From: Pseudocolwellia sp049933045
GTDB lineage: Bacteria > Pseudomonadota > Gammaproteobacteria > Enterobacterales > Alteromonadaceae
Assembly: GCF_049933045.1 (NCBI RefSeq)
Contig: NZ_CP187926.1
Coordinates: 3,968,001-4,032,000 of the forward strand
Length of the DNA: 64,000 nucleotides
Direction: 5' to 3'
Shown: one piece after another, positions 1 to 8,343 of the stretch
How the letters are laid out: every line of letters starts with the position of its first letter
How positions within the stretch are numbered: position 1 is the first letter of the stretch
Made by a program: the position numbers and the translations under genes
Notes under the pieces: model-generated
Databases searched by the model: none
Told to the model about the DNA's origin: nothing
What the model saw: the letters and a program-made list of their open reading frames with translations, nothing else

Positions 1-995
1 GTATTTCACAATCAGCTATTTTTTCAGGGTTAAATATTGCCTTGTTTTCATTAAGCCGTTTACAGCTTGAAGTTGAGTCTGCAAAAGGTAATAAAGCGGC
101 TGAAAAAGTTTTAGGTTTAAGAAATGATTCTAATTTCTTATTAACCACCATTTTATGGGGTAACGTGGGTATTAACGTATTGCTCACTCTATTGTCAGAC
201 TCTGCTTTGGCAGGTATTAGCTCGTTCTTATTTTCGACTATTGCTATTACTGTGATTGGTGAAATTACACCGCAAGCTTATTTTTCTCGTAATGCTTTAA
301 AAATGGGCAGTATGTTGTCGCCAATTATTAAGTTTTATCAAATATTATTTTACCCTGTAGCTAAACCTACGGCTTTAATTCTTGATGCTTGGTTAGGTAA
401 AGAAGGTATTACGTATTTAGCTGAGAGCGAGTTAAGTAGCATTATTCGTAAGCACATAGAATCTGAAGAAACTGATATCAATCATATTGAAGGTACCGGT
501 GCTTTAAACTTTTTCAAGTTAGATAAAATTTCTGTTGCTGAAGAAGGTGAAGTGATTGATCCCGATTCAATTATAGCGCTGCCAACTAAAATGGATTTAC
601 CTATTATTCCTGATATTAGTTCAGGCGTAGATAATGAGTTTTTGAAACGACTCAATAAATCAGGCCACCGTTGGGTTGTGCTAACAAATGAAGAAGGCGA
701 GCCATTAATTGTTGTTGATTCTGATGGCTTTTTACGTGATGCTTGTTTTGAACAATCAAACTTTGACCCTTATAAACATTGTCATCGTCCAACGATTATT
801 ACCGACGAATCAACCATGTTAAATACGGCTATTTTGAAGCTGAAAATGAGTGAGTCTACCGAGAAATCTTTTGATGGTGTTATCGACCGTGATGTATTAC
901 TTGTTTGGGGCGAGAACAAAAGAATTATAACGGGTGCAGATATTTTTGGCCTATTATTAAAAGGTATGCAACCACAAGAGCCAAGCCTTCTTTAA
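1..995 (+). CDS. CNNM/DUF21 membrane transporter-like protein, 5' end cut by window
   Basis: The reading frame is open from base 3 at the left edge, so the true start lies outside the window; the visible TTG at 42 is inside the conserved CNNM segment and is not a start. The first ~110 visible residues form hydrophobic segments with the family hallmarks ISQSAIFSGLNIALFSLSR and GEITPQAYFSR. A soluble C-terminal part, probably a degenerate CBS-domain pair, runs over roughly residues 180-310. CNNM (CorC/YfjD-like) proteins are implicated in magnesium or other divalent-cation efflux; substrate is not deducible here. A DUF432 gene and an MscS gene follow at 24- and 19-nt gaps, indicating one membrane-related operon. 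Family assignment is secure, role inferred. Confidence 0.85.
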   Translation, partial: ISQSAIFSGLNIALFSLSRLQLEVESAKGNKAAEKVLGLRNDSNFLLTTILWGNVGINVLLTLLSDSALAGISSFLFSTIAITVIGEITPQAYFSRNALKMGSMLSPIIKFYQILFYPVAKPTALILDAWLGKEGITYLAESELSSIIRKHIESEETDINHIEGTGALNFFKLDKISVAEEGEVIDPDSIIALPTKMDLPIIPDISSGVDNEFLKRLNKSGHRWVVLTNEEGEPLIVVDSDGFLRDACFEQSNFDPYKHCHRPTIITDESTMLNTAILKLKMSESTEKSFDGVIDRDVLLVWGENKRIITGADIFGLLLKGMQPQEPSLL

Positions 996-1019
996 ATAAC
1001 GAGACAAACTGGTACTACA

Positions 1020-1808
1020 ATGCAAAAAGAACCATGGTGGGGAATGGAAACCGTTCCAGAAAAAAGCAGCTTTTTACTCAACAGCGCAACCTTCTTTTTA
1101 GCAATAGAACACAAAGCTAAAGAATGGTGTATTCACGTAAAAAGAGATAACTCTTTAGATGTTGAATTAGTTGATAATAAATTTAACAAACTTATTGGTG
1201 AATTCTCGCCAGTGAACAGTGGCGATTTAAGTCGTCACATTGTTAATGGCGACAGCGATATTTTAGAAATAAAGCCAAGCTTGGCTGATCGTAATGTTGT
1301 ATGTCGAGCTAAATCGCCCATCACTATTTTACCTGGTTCTAGTATTACCTTGTATTTAAGTACGCCAATTTGGCTAACCATAGGTTTGCGCGATCTTAAT
1401 TTCACGCTACTCAAAGAGGTGGCAACTCAGCGTTTGTCAGACACTTGGTTTGGCTCATCTACTATGGAAGGCGAGTTATGTTATGCCAGCCAAACTATAG
1501 GTCGATTAGAAGCTGAAAAGTTACCTTTTAGAACCCAACGAGCTATCACACCTTTATTTATTGAAAACCAAGCAAGTAACGATTTGGTTTTTGAACGCGT
1601 GGCTTTACCTGTTCCGTCACTTTCATTATTTAATACTGAAAATGGTCAACTTTACACACAAAATGTGTCTTTGATCAGAGAAAACGATGGTGACTTTGCT
1701 AAATTAAAACTAGGCGCGCCGCCTGCCAATTCTGAACTGGTTAATGGACCTAGAGTTACGTTTAATCATGGGCAGTTAATTCGAGCCTTTAGCGCTATTT
1801 TTAGTTAA
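1020..1808 (+). CDS. DUF432-like protein of unknown function
   Basis: A 262-residue soluble protein with no signal peptide or membrane segment. I assign it to DUF432 from the general pattern, notably the mid-protein segment LSDTWFGSSTMEGELCYASQ (about residues 139-158) and the PITILPGSSITLYLSTPIW stretch before it, which looks like beta-sandwich material; this is recognition from memory, not a search. It sits between a CNNM gene and an MscS gene with short gaps, so it may be a cytoplasmic regulatory partner of the transporter or channel. No catalytic residues can be named. The ATG at 1020 follows the upstream gene closely without a strong Shine-Dalgarno, consistent with translation from the operon mRNA. 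Confidence 0.65.
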   Translation: MQKEPWWGMETVPEKSSFLLNSATFFLAIEHKAKEWCIHVKRDNSLDVELVDNKFNKLIGEFSPVNSGDLSRHIVNGDSDILEIKPSLADRNVVCRAKSPITILPGSSITLYLSTPIWLTIGLRDLNFTLLKEVATQRLSDTWFGSSTMEGELCYASQTIGRLEAEKLPFRTQRAITPLFIENQASNDLVFERVALPVPSLSLFNTENGQLYTQNVSLIRENDGDFAKLKLGAPPANSELVNGPRVTFNHGQLIRAFSAIFS

Positions 1809-1827
1809 TTTTTATGAGTAAAACAAT

Positions 1828-2709
1828 ATGAATGAAATGTGGTTATACCTTACTGAATTAATTAACTCTAACATTTTAGTTAAGCTGTTTCGCGCGACTA
1901 TTTTATTGCTTGTGGGCTATGTGGTTGCGAAGCTTATCAGTCGCTTTAGTTTACAGTTTTTGAAAAAGGTTTTTACACCGAGCACCAGCAGAACAGTACA
2001 AAAAGGCGCATTCTATTTAATTTTTGTGCTTTTTATCTTTTCAGCGCTTTTAGAAATGGGCTTTAATTTAAGTGTATTACTTGGTGCTGCCAGTGTATTA
2101 ACTGTTGCTGTGGGATTTGCTTCACAAACATCGGCTTCAAACTTTATTAGTGGCATATTTTTAATGGCTGAACGCTCGTTTGTTATCGGCGATGTTATTA
2201 GAGTAGGCAGTACGACAGGTGAAGTGCTTTCAATCGATTTACTTTCAGTAAAAATAAGAACATTCGATAACTTATTTGTGCGTTTACCTAACGAGTCTTT
2301 GATTAAGTCAGAAGTTACGACTTTATCTAAGTTTCCTATTCGTCGTGCTGATATGAAAATAGGGGTTGCCTACAAAGAAGATATTGCTTTGGTTAAACGT
2401 GTTTTAGAGAAAGTCGCGTCGAACAATCCGCTGTGTTTAGAAGAGCCAAAACCTCTCTACATTTTTCAAGGCTTTGAAGATTCGTCTTTATCTTTACAGT
2501 TTTCTGTTTGGGCTAAACGAGAGAATTTTCTTGAGCTGAAAAACAGTATGTATGAGCAGATTAAAAATGCTTTTGATAAAGAGAATATTGAAATTCCGTT
2601 TCCGCATATTTCATTACATGCAGGCACTAAAACAGCGTCTTTCCCAATAGCTTTTACTGATGATAATAAAGATATACAAGATGAGCTTGATGGCGTGAAA
2701 AAAGGTTAA
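1828..2709 (+). CDS. MscS-family small-conductance mechanosensitive channel (copy 1)
   Basis: A 293-residue inner-membrane channel of the MscS superfamily. Hydrophobic segments occur at about residues 18-40, 58-80 and 82-115. The pore-lining TM3 region is followed by the diagnostic FASQTSASNFISGIFLMAER and the cytoplasmic beta-domain with VIGDVIRVGSTTGEV. The C-terminal vestibule is complete, ending in a short lysine-rich tail. Such channels open on membrane tension and release osmolytes on hypo-osmotic shock. It is the last gene of the CNNM-DUF432-MscS operon and runs into a bidirectional hairpin terminator shared with the convergent LysR gene. It is one of four divergent MscS paralogs in the first 11 kb. 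Confidence 0.93.
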   Translation: MNEMWLYLTELINSNILVKLFRATILLLVGYVVAKLISRFSLQFLKKVFTPSTSRTVQKGAFYLIFVLFIFSALLEMGFNLSVLLGAASVLTVAVGFASQTSASNFISGIFLMAERSFVIGDVIRVGSTTGEVLSIDLLSVKIRTFDNLFVRLPNESLIKSEVTTLSKFPIRRADMKIGVAYKEDIALVKRVLEKVASNNPLCLEEPKPLYIFQGFEDSSLSLQFSVWAKRENFLELKNSMYEQIKNAFDKENIEIPFPHISLHAGTKTASFPIAFTDDNKDIQDELDGVKKG

Positions 2710-2763
2710 GCTTTGTATTTGTTTACAAGGCTTAAGCTAACGCAGAGTGTGAACACAAATTTG

Positions 2764-2787
2764 GCGTTTAAAAATTCGATTAAACGC
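2764..2787. terminator. Bidirectional hairpin terminator between mscS copy 1 and lysR-type gene
   Basis: Perfect 8-bp stem GCGTTTAA / TTAAACGC with an 8-nt loop, followed by AAATTTTT-like sequence on the plus side and preceded by A-rich sequence serving the minus side. It lies exactly between two convergent genes; the last base of the right arm touches the stop codon of the LysR-type gene. Confidence 0.6.
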
Positions 2788-3635
2788 TAAATTTTTACAT
2801 ACGGGAATAATCTAAGCGTTTGCTCAATAATTTCCACTTTTTGGCTTTTAGCTAAATACGAAGCAAAAATTTCTCTTGAATAAACAGGGGCATTCTCCAC
2901 TAAGAATAACTTGTTTTTTTCGGTATATTCAAAGGTCATTTGTTTCGGTAAATAAGCACTACCACCCGCATCTAATAAGAAGTTCAAGGCGATACGTGGC
3001 TGACTCATAAAGTGTCTAGCAGGTGGTGCATCTTGAAATTCACGTCTGTGTTGTGCATTCACCGACTCACCATAATCCACCATAATATAATTATCTAATG
3101 AATACTTTTCTGTTGTGGCTTCAGGATCGGTGGTAACTAAATGTAGTGGTACAGCGGCAACTTTTTCTGAAATTAGGTCTTCAACAAAAGGTGGTTCGAA
3201 AAAGAAAGCAATATCTATAACACGGCTAAGTAAGCTTTTTCTCAGCTCTGAAGGCGCATAAGTATTGGTAAGTAAGCTTATGTCATCAATATTACGATGA
3301 ATTTTTTTCAGCCAATCTTGTAAAACAATATCCCAAATCGACATCATAGCGCCAATCACAAGTTGGTGTGAGTCGGTATCAGCAATACCTACATCTTGTT
3401 TGGTTTTTTGCCACATAAAAAGCAGTTCATTAGCATGCTTAATTAAGCGGTTACCTTCAGGTGTAAGCTTTAAATGTTTTTGGCTACGGTCAAATAATAA
3501 AACACCTAGATCATCTTCTAATAATTTTATTCGAGCACTTACAGCTGATTGAGTAATGAACAAATTTTCAGAAGCAATCCTAAAATGTAGGGTTCTACTG
3601 ACTTCTAAAAAGGTTTTTAATAGCTCAATCTTCAT
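2787..3635 (-). CDS. LysR-family transcriptional regulator
   Basis: A 282-residue LTTR. The N-terminal winged helix-turn-helix is at residues 1-60 (LFITQSAVSARIKLLEDDLG, then FDRSQKHLKLTPEGNRL), followed by a linker helix and an effector domain slightly shorter than the usual ~200 residues. It is divergently transcribed from rimK with 147 bp between start codons, the classic arrangement for an LTTR controlling its neighbour. It may therefore regulate the rimK / acylase / retropepsin operon; this is inference. No ligand can be predicted. A GGGA Shine-Dalgarno precedes the ATG. Confidence 0.9.
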   Translation of the reverse strand: MKIELLKTFLEVSRTLHFRIASENLFITQSAVSARIKLLEDDLGVLLFDRSQKHLKLTPEGNRLIKHANELLFMWQKTKQDVGIADTDSHQLVIGAMMSIWDIVLQDWLKKIHRNIDDISLLTNTYAPSELRKSLLSRVIDIAFFFEPPFVEDLISEKVAAVPLHLVTTDPEATTEKYSLDNYIMVDYGESVNAQHRREFQDAPPARHFMSQPRIALNFLLDAGGSAYLPKQMTFEYTEKNKLFLVENAPVYSREIFASYLAKSQKVEIIEQTLRLFPYVKI

Positions 3636-3680
3636 TTTTTATTCCCAAATCAGTGTGTAATCAATTTTTTTGCTCAAACA

Positions 3681-3721
3681 CATCAAAATATAGCGTTTTA
3701 TTGTTTTCTTGATGAACTATA
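3681..3721. promoter_or_regulatory. Candidate LysR operator in lysR-rimK divergent region
   Basis: The 147-bp intergenic region contains nested inverted repeats: CATCAA (3681-3686) with TTGATG (3709-3714), and TATAG (3689-3693) with CTATA (3717-3721). LTTRs bind dyads in such divergent regions. The spacing is longer than a canonical T-N11-A box, so this is only a candidate. Confidence 0.3.
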
Positions 3722-3782
3722 CACTTTACTGATATTTTTACATTACTTTTAAAAAACAAAAGTAATAACTGAAGGCATTATT

Positions 3783-4688
3783 ATGAAAATAGCTATTTTA
3801 TCAAGAAACCCAAACTTGTACTCAACTAGACGTTTAAAAGAAGCGGGTGAAGCATTAGGACATGAAGTTGATGTTATCGATACTTTACATTGCTACATGG
3901 ATATTACGAGTAGTCGTTCTACAGTTCGTTATCACGGTAAAGAGTTACCTCAATATGACGCTATTATTCCTCGTATTGGTGCTTCTGTAACTTTTTACGG
4001 TACAGCGGTAGCAAGACAATTTGAAATGATGGGTACGTTTAACATCAATGAATCTGTTGCTATTAGCCGTTCTCGCGACAAATTACGTTCATTACAGTTA
4101 TTGTCTCGTAAAGGCATTGGCTTACCAAGAACAGGCTTCGCAAGTAAGCCAGATAACATTAAAGATTTAATTAAAAATGTGGGCGGCGCTCCTGTTGTAA
4201 TTAAATTATTAGAAGGTACTCAAGGTATTGGTGTTGTACTTGCTGATACAGCAAAAACTGCAGAAGCAATTATCGAAGCATTCATGGGCTTAAAAGCGAA
4301 TATCTTAGTACAAGAATTTGTTAAAGAAGCTGGCGGTGCTGATATTCGTTGTTTAGTGGTTGGCGGTAAAGTTGTTGCTGCTATGAAACGTCAAGGTGCT
4401 GAGGGCGAGTTCCGTTCTAACTTACATCGTGGTGGTTCTGCTGAAGTGGTTAAGTTAACCAAAGAAGAACGTGAAACGGCAGTTAATGCAGCGAAAATAA
4501 TGGGCTTGAACTTATGTGGCGTTGATTTATTACGCTCTCAAAATGGTCCTATGGTGATGGAAGTTAACTCTTCACCAGGCTTAGAAGGCATTGAAAAAGC
4601 TACAGGTAAAGACGTTGCTTCAATCGTGATCGAATTCTTAGTGAAGAATGCAAAGCCAAACAGTAATAAAACTGTTGGTACAGGCTAA
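3783..4688 (+). CDS. rimK: RimK, ribosomal protein S6 glutamate ligase
   Basis: A 301-residue ATP-grasp ligase, full length for RimK, which adds glutamate residues to the C-terminus of 30S protein S6 and can make poly-alpha-glutamate. Visible family features are the N-terminal preATP domain (MKIAILSRNPNLYSTRRL), the glycine loop LLEGTQGIGVVLA, the substrate region GAEGEFRSNLHRGG and the metal-binding end MEVNSSPGLEGIEKATG. The ATG has a GAAGG Shine-Dalgarno. It is first in an operon with an M14-like acylase (26 nt downstream) and a retropepsin-like protease, and it is divergent from a LysR regulator. Family and length are clear; the physiological substrate beyond S6 is inference. Confidence 0.95.
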   Translation: MKIAILSRNPNLYSTRRLKEAGEALGHEVDVIDTLHCYMDITSSRSTVRYHGKELPQYDAIIPRIGASVTFYGTAVARQFEMMGTFNINESVAISRSRDKLRSLQLLSRKGIGLPRTGFASKPDNIKDLIKNVGGAPVVIKLLEGTQGIGVVLADTAKTAEAIIEAFMGLKANILVQEFVKEAGGADIRCLVVGGKVVAAMKRQGAEGEFRSNLHRGGSAEVVKLTKEERETAVNAAKIMGLNLCGVDLLRSQNGPMVMEVNSSPGLEGIEKATGKDVASIVIEFLVKNAKPNSNKTVGTG

Positions 4689-4714
4689 TTAAGTAAACAT
4701 TTTCAGGAAGTATT

Positions 4715-5747
4715 ATGGATAAATTACGTATAGGCGATTTTGAAATTGCACCAGGTGAGCAACGTAAAATAGACTTGCCAGTGGCTAAGTTATATACCGA
4801 TGCGAGTGTTTCATTACCTGTACATATAATTCGCGCTAAAAAACCAGGTCCTACTATTTTTATTAGTGCTGCGGTTCATGGTGATGAATTAAATGGTATT
4901 GAAATTATTAGACGTTTAATTAACCAGAAAAAATTTAAAATTACTACAGGTACAGTAATCGCTGTGCCTATGGTTAATGTTTATGGTGTTGTAAACCAAA
5001 GCCGATATATGCCTGATCGCCGCGATCTTAATCGTTGCTTTCCTGGCTCAGCTAAAGGTTCTTTAGCGGGCAGAGTTGCACATATTTTTCTCAACGAAAT
5101 TGTGAAACATTGTGACTACGGTATTGATTTACACACAGGTGCTATTCATCGTTCTAACTTACCGCAAATTAGAGCGGATATGGCAGACGAAGAAACCAAA
5201 GAATTAGCTGAAGTGTTTGGTGTTCCCGTTATATTAAATTCAAATTTAGTTGATGGTTCATTAAGAGAATCAGCGGTTAAAAACGAAACTAAAATTTTGT
5301 TATATGAAGCGGGCGAAGCATTACGCTTTGATGAGTTTTCTATTCGTGCGGGCATGAAAGGCGTGTTAAATGTTTTACAACATTTAGGCATGACACGAAA
5401 AGCTACAGCAACTAAAAGAAAAAAAAATTGCTCCATTTATTGCCAACGGTAGTCAATGGGCGCGTGCTAATGCCAGTGGCATAGTAAACAATAAAGTGAA
5501 CTTGGGTGATCAAATTACTAAAGGCGAAATTTTAGCCGAAATTGGTAGCCCTTATGGTGAAGTGATTAATTCAGTAGTAGCGCCGCGTTCAGGTATTTTA
5601 ATTGGAAAACAGAATATTCCATTAGTACAAGAAGGCGAAGCGATGTTCCATATCGCGTACTTTAGTGAAAATGATGAAGCAATAGCGGATCATATTGAAA
5701 ATGTACATGAGCAACTCATACCTGAAAATCATTACAGTAATATTTAG
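4715..5747 (+). pseudogene. Succinylglutamate desuccinylase/aspartoacylase-like hydrolase, frameshifted in an A9 run
   Basis: Two frames together encode a ~343-residue zinc hydrolase. Frame one (4715-5452) has the zinc motif AAVHGDELNGIE near residue 52, the second zinc His region DLHTGAIHRSNLPQIRADM and the catalytic-Glu region LLYEAGEALRFDE. It then runs off-frame to a stop. The continuation is read in the next frame from about 5418, beginning KKIAPFIANGSQWARANASG and ending at 5747 with a lipoyl-like beta-domain typical of this family's C-terminus. Reading A8 instead of A9 at 5419-5427 joins them perfectly. Family members deacylate N-acyl amino acids; in a rimK operon it could remove ligated residues (inference). 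It may be a sequencing error, a slippage-rescued gene or a true pseudogene. Confidence 0.85.
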
Positions 5748-5761
5748 AAAGGTTAAAGTGC

Positions 5762-6190
5762 ATGAAAAATAAAGTGGTTATTGGTCGACTAGAATCGATA
5801 GGTTTACCTGAGTTAGGTATAGATGCTTTACAAGTTAGAGTAGATACTGGCGCAAAAACTTCATCATTACATGTTGATAATATTAAGAAAACTTTAATTG
5901 ATGGTATACATAGTGTGAAGTTTGATATTCATCCAGACTCACACAATGTAGACCGTATTGTAAGTTGTACAGCGCCAATAAGTGACATACGTAAAGTAAA
6001 GTCATCTAATGGTACTGTAGAGCAACGCTACGTGATTGAAACGCCTGTTACATTAGGCGAAGAATCTTGGGCAATTGAAATAACTTTAACAGATCGCTCT
6101 GATATGAGTTACTTAATGTTGTTTGGGCGTGAAGCGATAGGGAAAAAGTTTTTAGTTGACCCTTCGAAAGTGTTTGTAGGCTCTAAATAA
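5762..6190 (+). CDS. Retropepsin-like aspartic protease of the RimK operon (RimB-like, DUF/PF05618 type)
   Basis: A 142-residue protein with the aspartic-protease signature VDTGAKTSSLH at about residues 28-38, followed by beta-rich sequence and LMLFGREAIGKKF, in which the second hydrophobic-hydrophobic-Gly motif of retropepsin folds is recognisable. The family is often annotated as ATP-dependent zinc protease or RimK/LysX-associated protein. A RimB of this type is co-encoded with RimK in Pseudomonas. It is third in the rimK operon, 14 nt after the acylase, so it may cleave glutamylated tails or another RimK product (inference). No signal peptide, so cytoplasmic action is likely. Confidence 0.85.
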   Translation: MKNKVVIGRLESIGLPELGIDALQVRVDTGAKTSSLHVDNIKKTLIDGIHSVKFDIHPDSHNVDRIVSCTAPISDIRKVKSSNGTVEQRYVIETPVTLGEESWAIEITLTDRSDMSYLMLFGREAIGKKFLVDPSKVFVGSK

Positions 6191-6378
6191 TTCATTTAAC
6201 GATAAGCTAGTGAATAATTAAAGAGTAAAACACCTTTCAACGTATAAAAGCGTTTTATATGTAGATAATACTATTGAGCTACAGAGTTAGGTTGTTATTG
6301 ATGATGAATAACAACCGACTTACATGGCAAACGAGTATACTAACGATAAACGCTTAATCAGTAACAAAGTGAGGTTTA

Positions 6379-7260
6379 ATGATAGATTTTAATTGGGACA
6401 TTGCGAGTGTTAAAGCGCTTTTAGCTTTTAAGGTATTCACCGTTTCACAGCAACCTATTACGTTAGGCGGTTTGTTGATGATCCCTATATTTTTGATTGT
6501 GGGTTATATCTTAACAAGCTGGGGCATTAGATTAATTACCAAGCGCTTAGTAAAGAATAAAACTGATCCAAACATTATCCATTTGTTACAACGTATTCTA
6601 TATGTTATTGCGATTGCTATTCTAACGATAACCGCATTGGATATGATTAACGTTCCTATCACAGCATTTGCCTTTTTATCAGGTGCTATCGCCATAGGTT
6701 TTGGTTTTGGCGCTCAAAATATTATTAATAACTTTATCAGTGGCTGGATCTTAATGTGGGAAAAACCTATTCGAATAGGTGACTTTCTAGAAGTTGAAGA
6801 TTCAAAAGGCACGGTTGAACAAATTAATACCCGCTCAACACGAATACGTAGAGTTGACGGCGTGCATCTATTAATTCCAAACAGTAAGTTACTTGAAAAC
6901 ACAGTAGTTAACTGGACCTTGGTAGACAGATTAGTGAGAACTTCAGTAAAAGTGGGTGTTGCTTATGGCTCACCCGCTAAAAAGGTCGCCGCACTTATTG
7001 CACAAGCAGCAGCTGAAGAAGAAGCTATTTTAAAAGACCCTAAACCCTTGGTAACTTTTGAAGACTTTGGCGATAATTCGTTAGTATTTGAAGTAACTTA
7101 TTGGATCCAATCAAGCGTTGAAGGCGGCTTGCGTGTTACGCGAAGTAATATACGTTTTAGGTTGGATGAGTTGTTTGAAGAAAATAACATTGTAATTGCT
7201 TTCCCACAAAGAGATATACATCTTGATGGTGCGATTACTTTGATGAGAAATAAGCCTTAA
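6379..7260 (+). CDS. MscS-family mechanosensitive channel (copy 2)
   Basis: A 293-residue channel. Hydrophobic segments are near residues 28-52, 68-90 and 92-120. The TM3/pore helix has the glycine-alanine pattern IAIGFGFGAQNIINNFISGW, followed by the beta-domain EKPIRIGDFLEVEDSKGTVE. The C-terminal cytoplasmic domain is complete. It is separated from the rimK operon by 188 bp and has its own GAGG ribosome-binding site (AAAGTGAGGTTTAATG). A 10-bp stem hairpin follows at 7271-7293. It resembles a canonical compact three-TM MscS more than copies 3 and 4. Confidence 0.93.
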   Translation: MIDFNWDIASVKALLAFKVFTVSQQPITLGGLLMIPIFLIVGYILTSWGIRLITKRLVKNKTDPNIIHLLQRILYVIAIAILTITALDMINVPITAFAFLSGAIAIGFGFGAQNIINNFISGWILMWEKPIRIGDFLEVEDSKGTVEQINTRSTRIRRVDGVHLLIPNSKLLENTVVNWTLVDRLVRTSVKVGVAYGSPAKKVAALIAQAAAEEEAILKDPKPLVTFEDFGDNSLVFEVTYWIQSSVEGGLRVTRSNIRFRLDELFEENNIVIAFPQRDIHLDGAITLMRNKP

Positions 7261-7270
7261 TAATCAAATA

Positions 7271-7293
7271 TCCGACACTTTATAAGTGTCGGA
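7271..7293. terminator. Hairpin after mscS copy 2
   Basis: A perfect 10-bp stem, TCCGACACTT pairing with AAGTGTCGGA around a TAT loop, starts 10 bases after the stop codon. The following bases (TTGATCTTTC) are only weakly T-rich, so termination efficiency is uncertain. Confidence 0.5.
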
Positions 7294-7445
7294 TTGATCT
7301 TTCAGGGTTAAATTTTAAATGAACCCAAAGGACAGCACGTGTTTGAAATTTCTAACTTTGGATAGACAGGGCGTTATCATATGTTCGAGTAGCCAGCTAC
7401 ACGTCACATACTCTGCCTTGTCTAAATATCAACAGACCCTAATTG

Positions 7446-8315
7446 CTATTTCTTTTCTAACGAGCAGTATACTGGCATGCTGGCTTTGTGTTTAAACCAT
7501 AAGGTCATAAAGTCAGATGTTAATTTTTGTTCTATCTCTAATGCTTTGTCTGTTGGGCAAAATACAGTAAATAATACTTGTGTATTACCTATATCTGACG
7601 TCGCTACTTGAATATGCGGATCAGGTCCTGCAATGTTAATTCCTAATCTATTTTCTATTAGTTGATTATAACGAATCGCTACATCTCTAAAGTCTTTACA
7701 ATAACTGTGTGCGTTAGCATTTAATTCATCTAAGAACTCATACGGGTTTACGCTGTCATCTCGTACAATAGTAAAGTGATGCATGGCGTAGCGTTTTAAG
7801 AAGTTCAGGTTTTTAATGATTGACGTTATTAGCTGACTATTAGGTAGATACAGCGTTTTACCTGTGTATTGGTATTCATCTTTATCAATTTCTAACAGTG
7901 TTAATTTAGCCCAATCGGTAGAGTGAACTTCACCGTAGTAATTACCTACCTGTATCCAATCACCCACTCTAAATGGGCGACTTGATAAGATGTATACAAA
8001 GCCAATAAAACACTGAATAAACTCTCTTGTTGCTAAAACAATAGCAACGATAAAAGCGGCAATCGAAAAGGCAAATTTTTGTATTTCGGCCGACCAAATA
8101 TTAAAAATGGCAATAATCATTAATAAGGTAAAAAGGTTATTTACCATATTAATTTGTAATCTTTTATTCTGTTTAGACTTGGTTTTTATTAACTTTATGA
8201 TGAAATATTTCACCAGAAAGAAAACAAAAATAAACATGACGGTAACGACAGTTTTGTTATTTGAAAGTAACCCTGATATTTCTGCTGAATTGAACGTGTC
8301 GTATAACCAGTTCAT
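7446..8315 (-). CDS. MscS-family mechanosensitive channel (copy 3)
   Basis: A 289-residue protein with hydrophobic segments at about residues 20-40, 55-75 and 77-105. Its pore segment is unusual, with an alanine/valine-rich FSIAAFIVAIVLATREFIQC in place of the glycine-rich TM3 of copy 2. The MscS beta-domain follows (SSRPFRVGDWIQVGNYYGEV, then TLYLPNSQLI). It is encoded 28 nt downstream of an MlaC-like gene on the same strand, so the two probably form one transcript. Because the pore glycines are replaced, conductance or gating may differ from classical MscS (inference). Confidence 0.88.
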   Translation of the reverse strand: MNWLYDTFNSAEISGLLSNNKTVVTVMFIFVFFLVKYFIIKLIKTKSKQNKRLQINMVNNLFTLLMIIAIFNIWSAEIQKFAFSIAAFIVAIVLATREFIQCFIGFVYILSSRPFRVGDWIQVGNYYGEVHSTDWAKLTLLEIDKDEYQYTGKTLYLPNSQLITSIIKNLNFLKRYAMHHFTIVRDDSVNPYEFLDELNANAHSYCKDFRDVAIRYNQLIENRLGINIAGPDPHIQVATSDIGNTQVLFTVFCPTDKALEIEQKLTSDFMTLWFKHKASMPVYCSLEKK

Positions 8316-8343
8316 AATAATCTCTTATTTCCTTCTTTCTATT

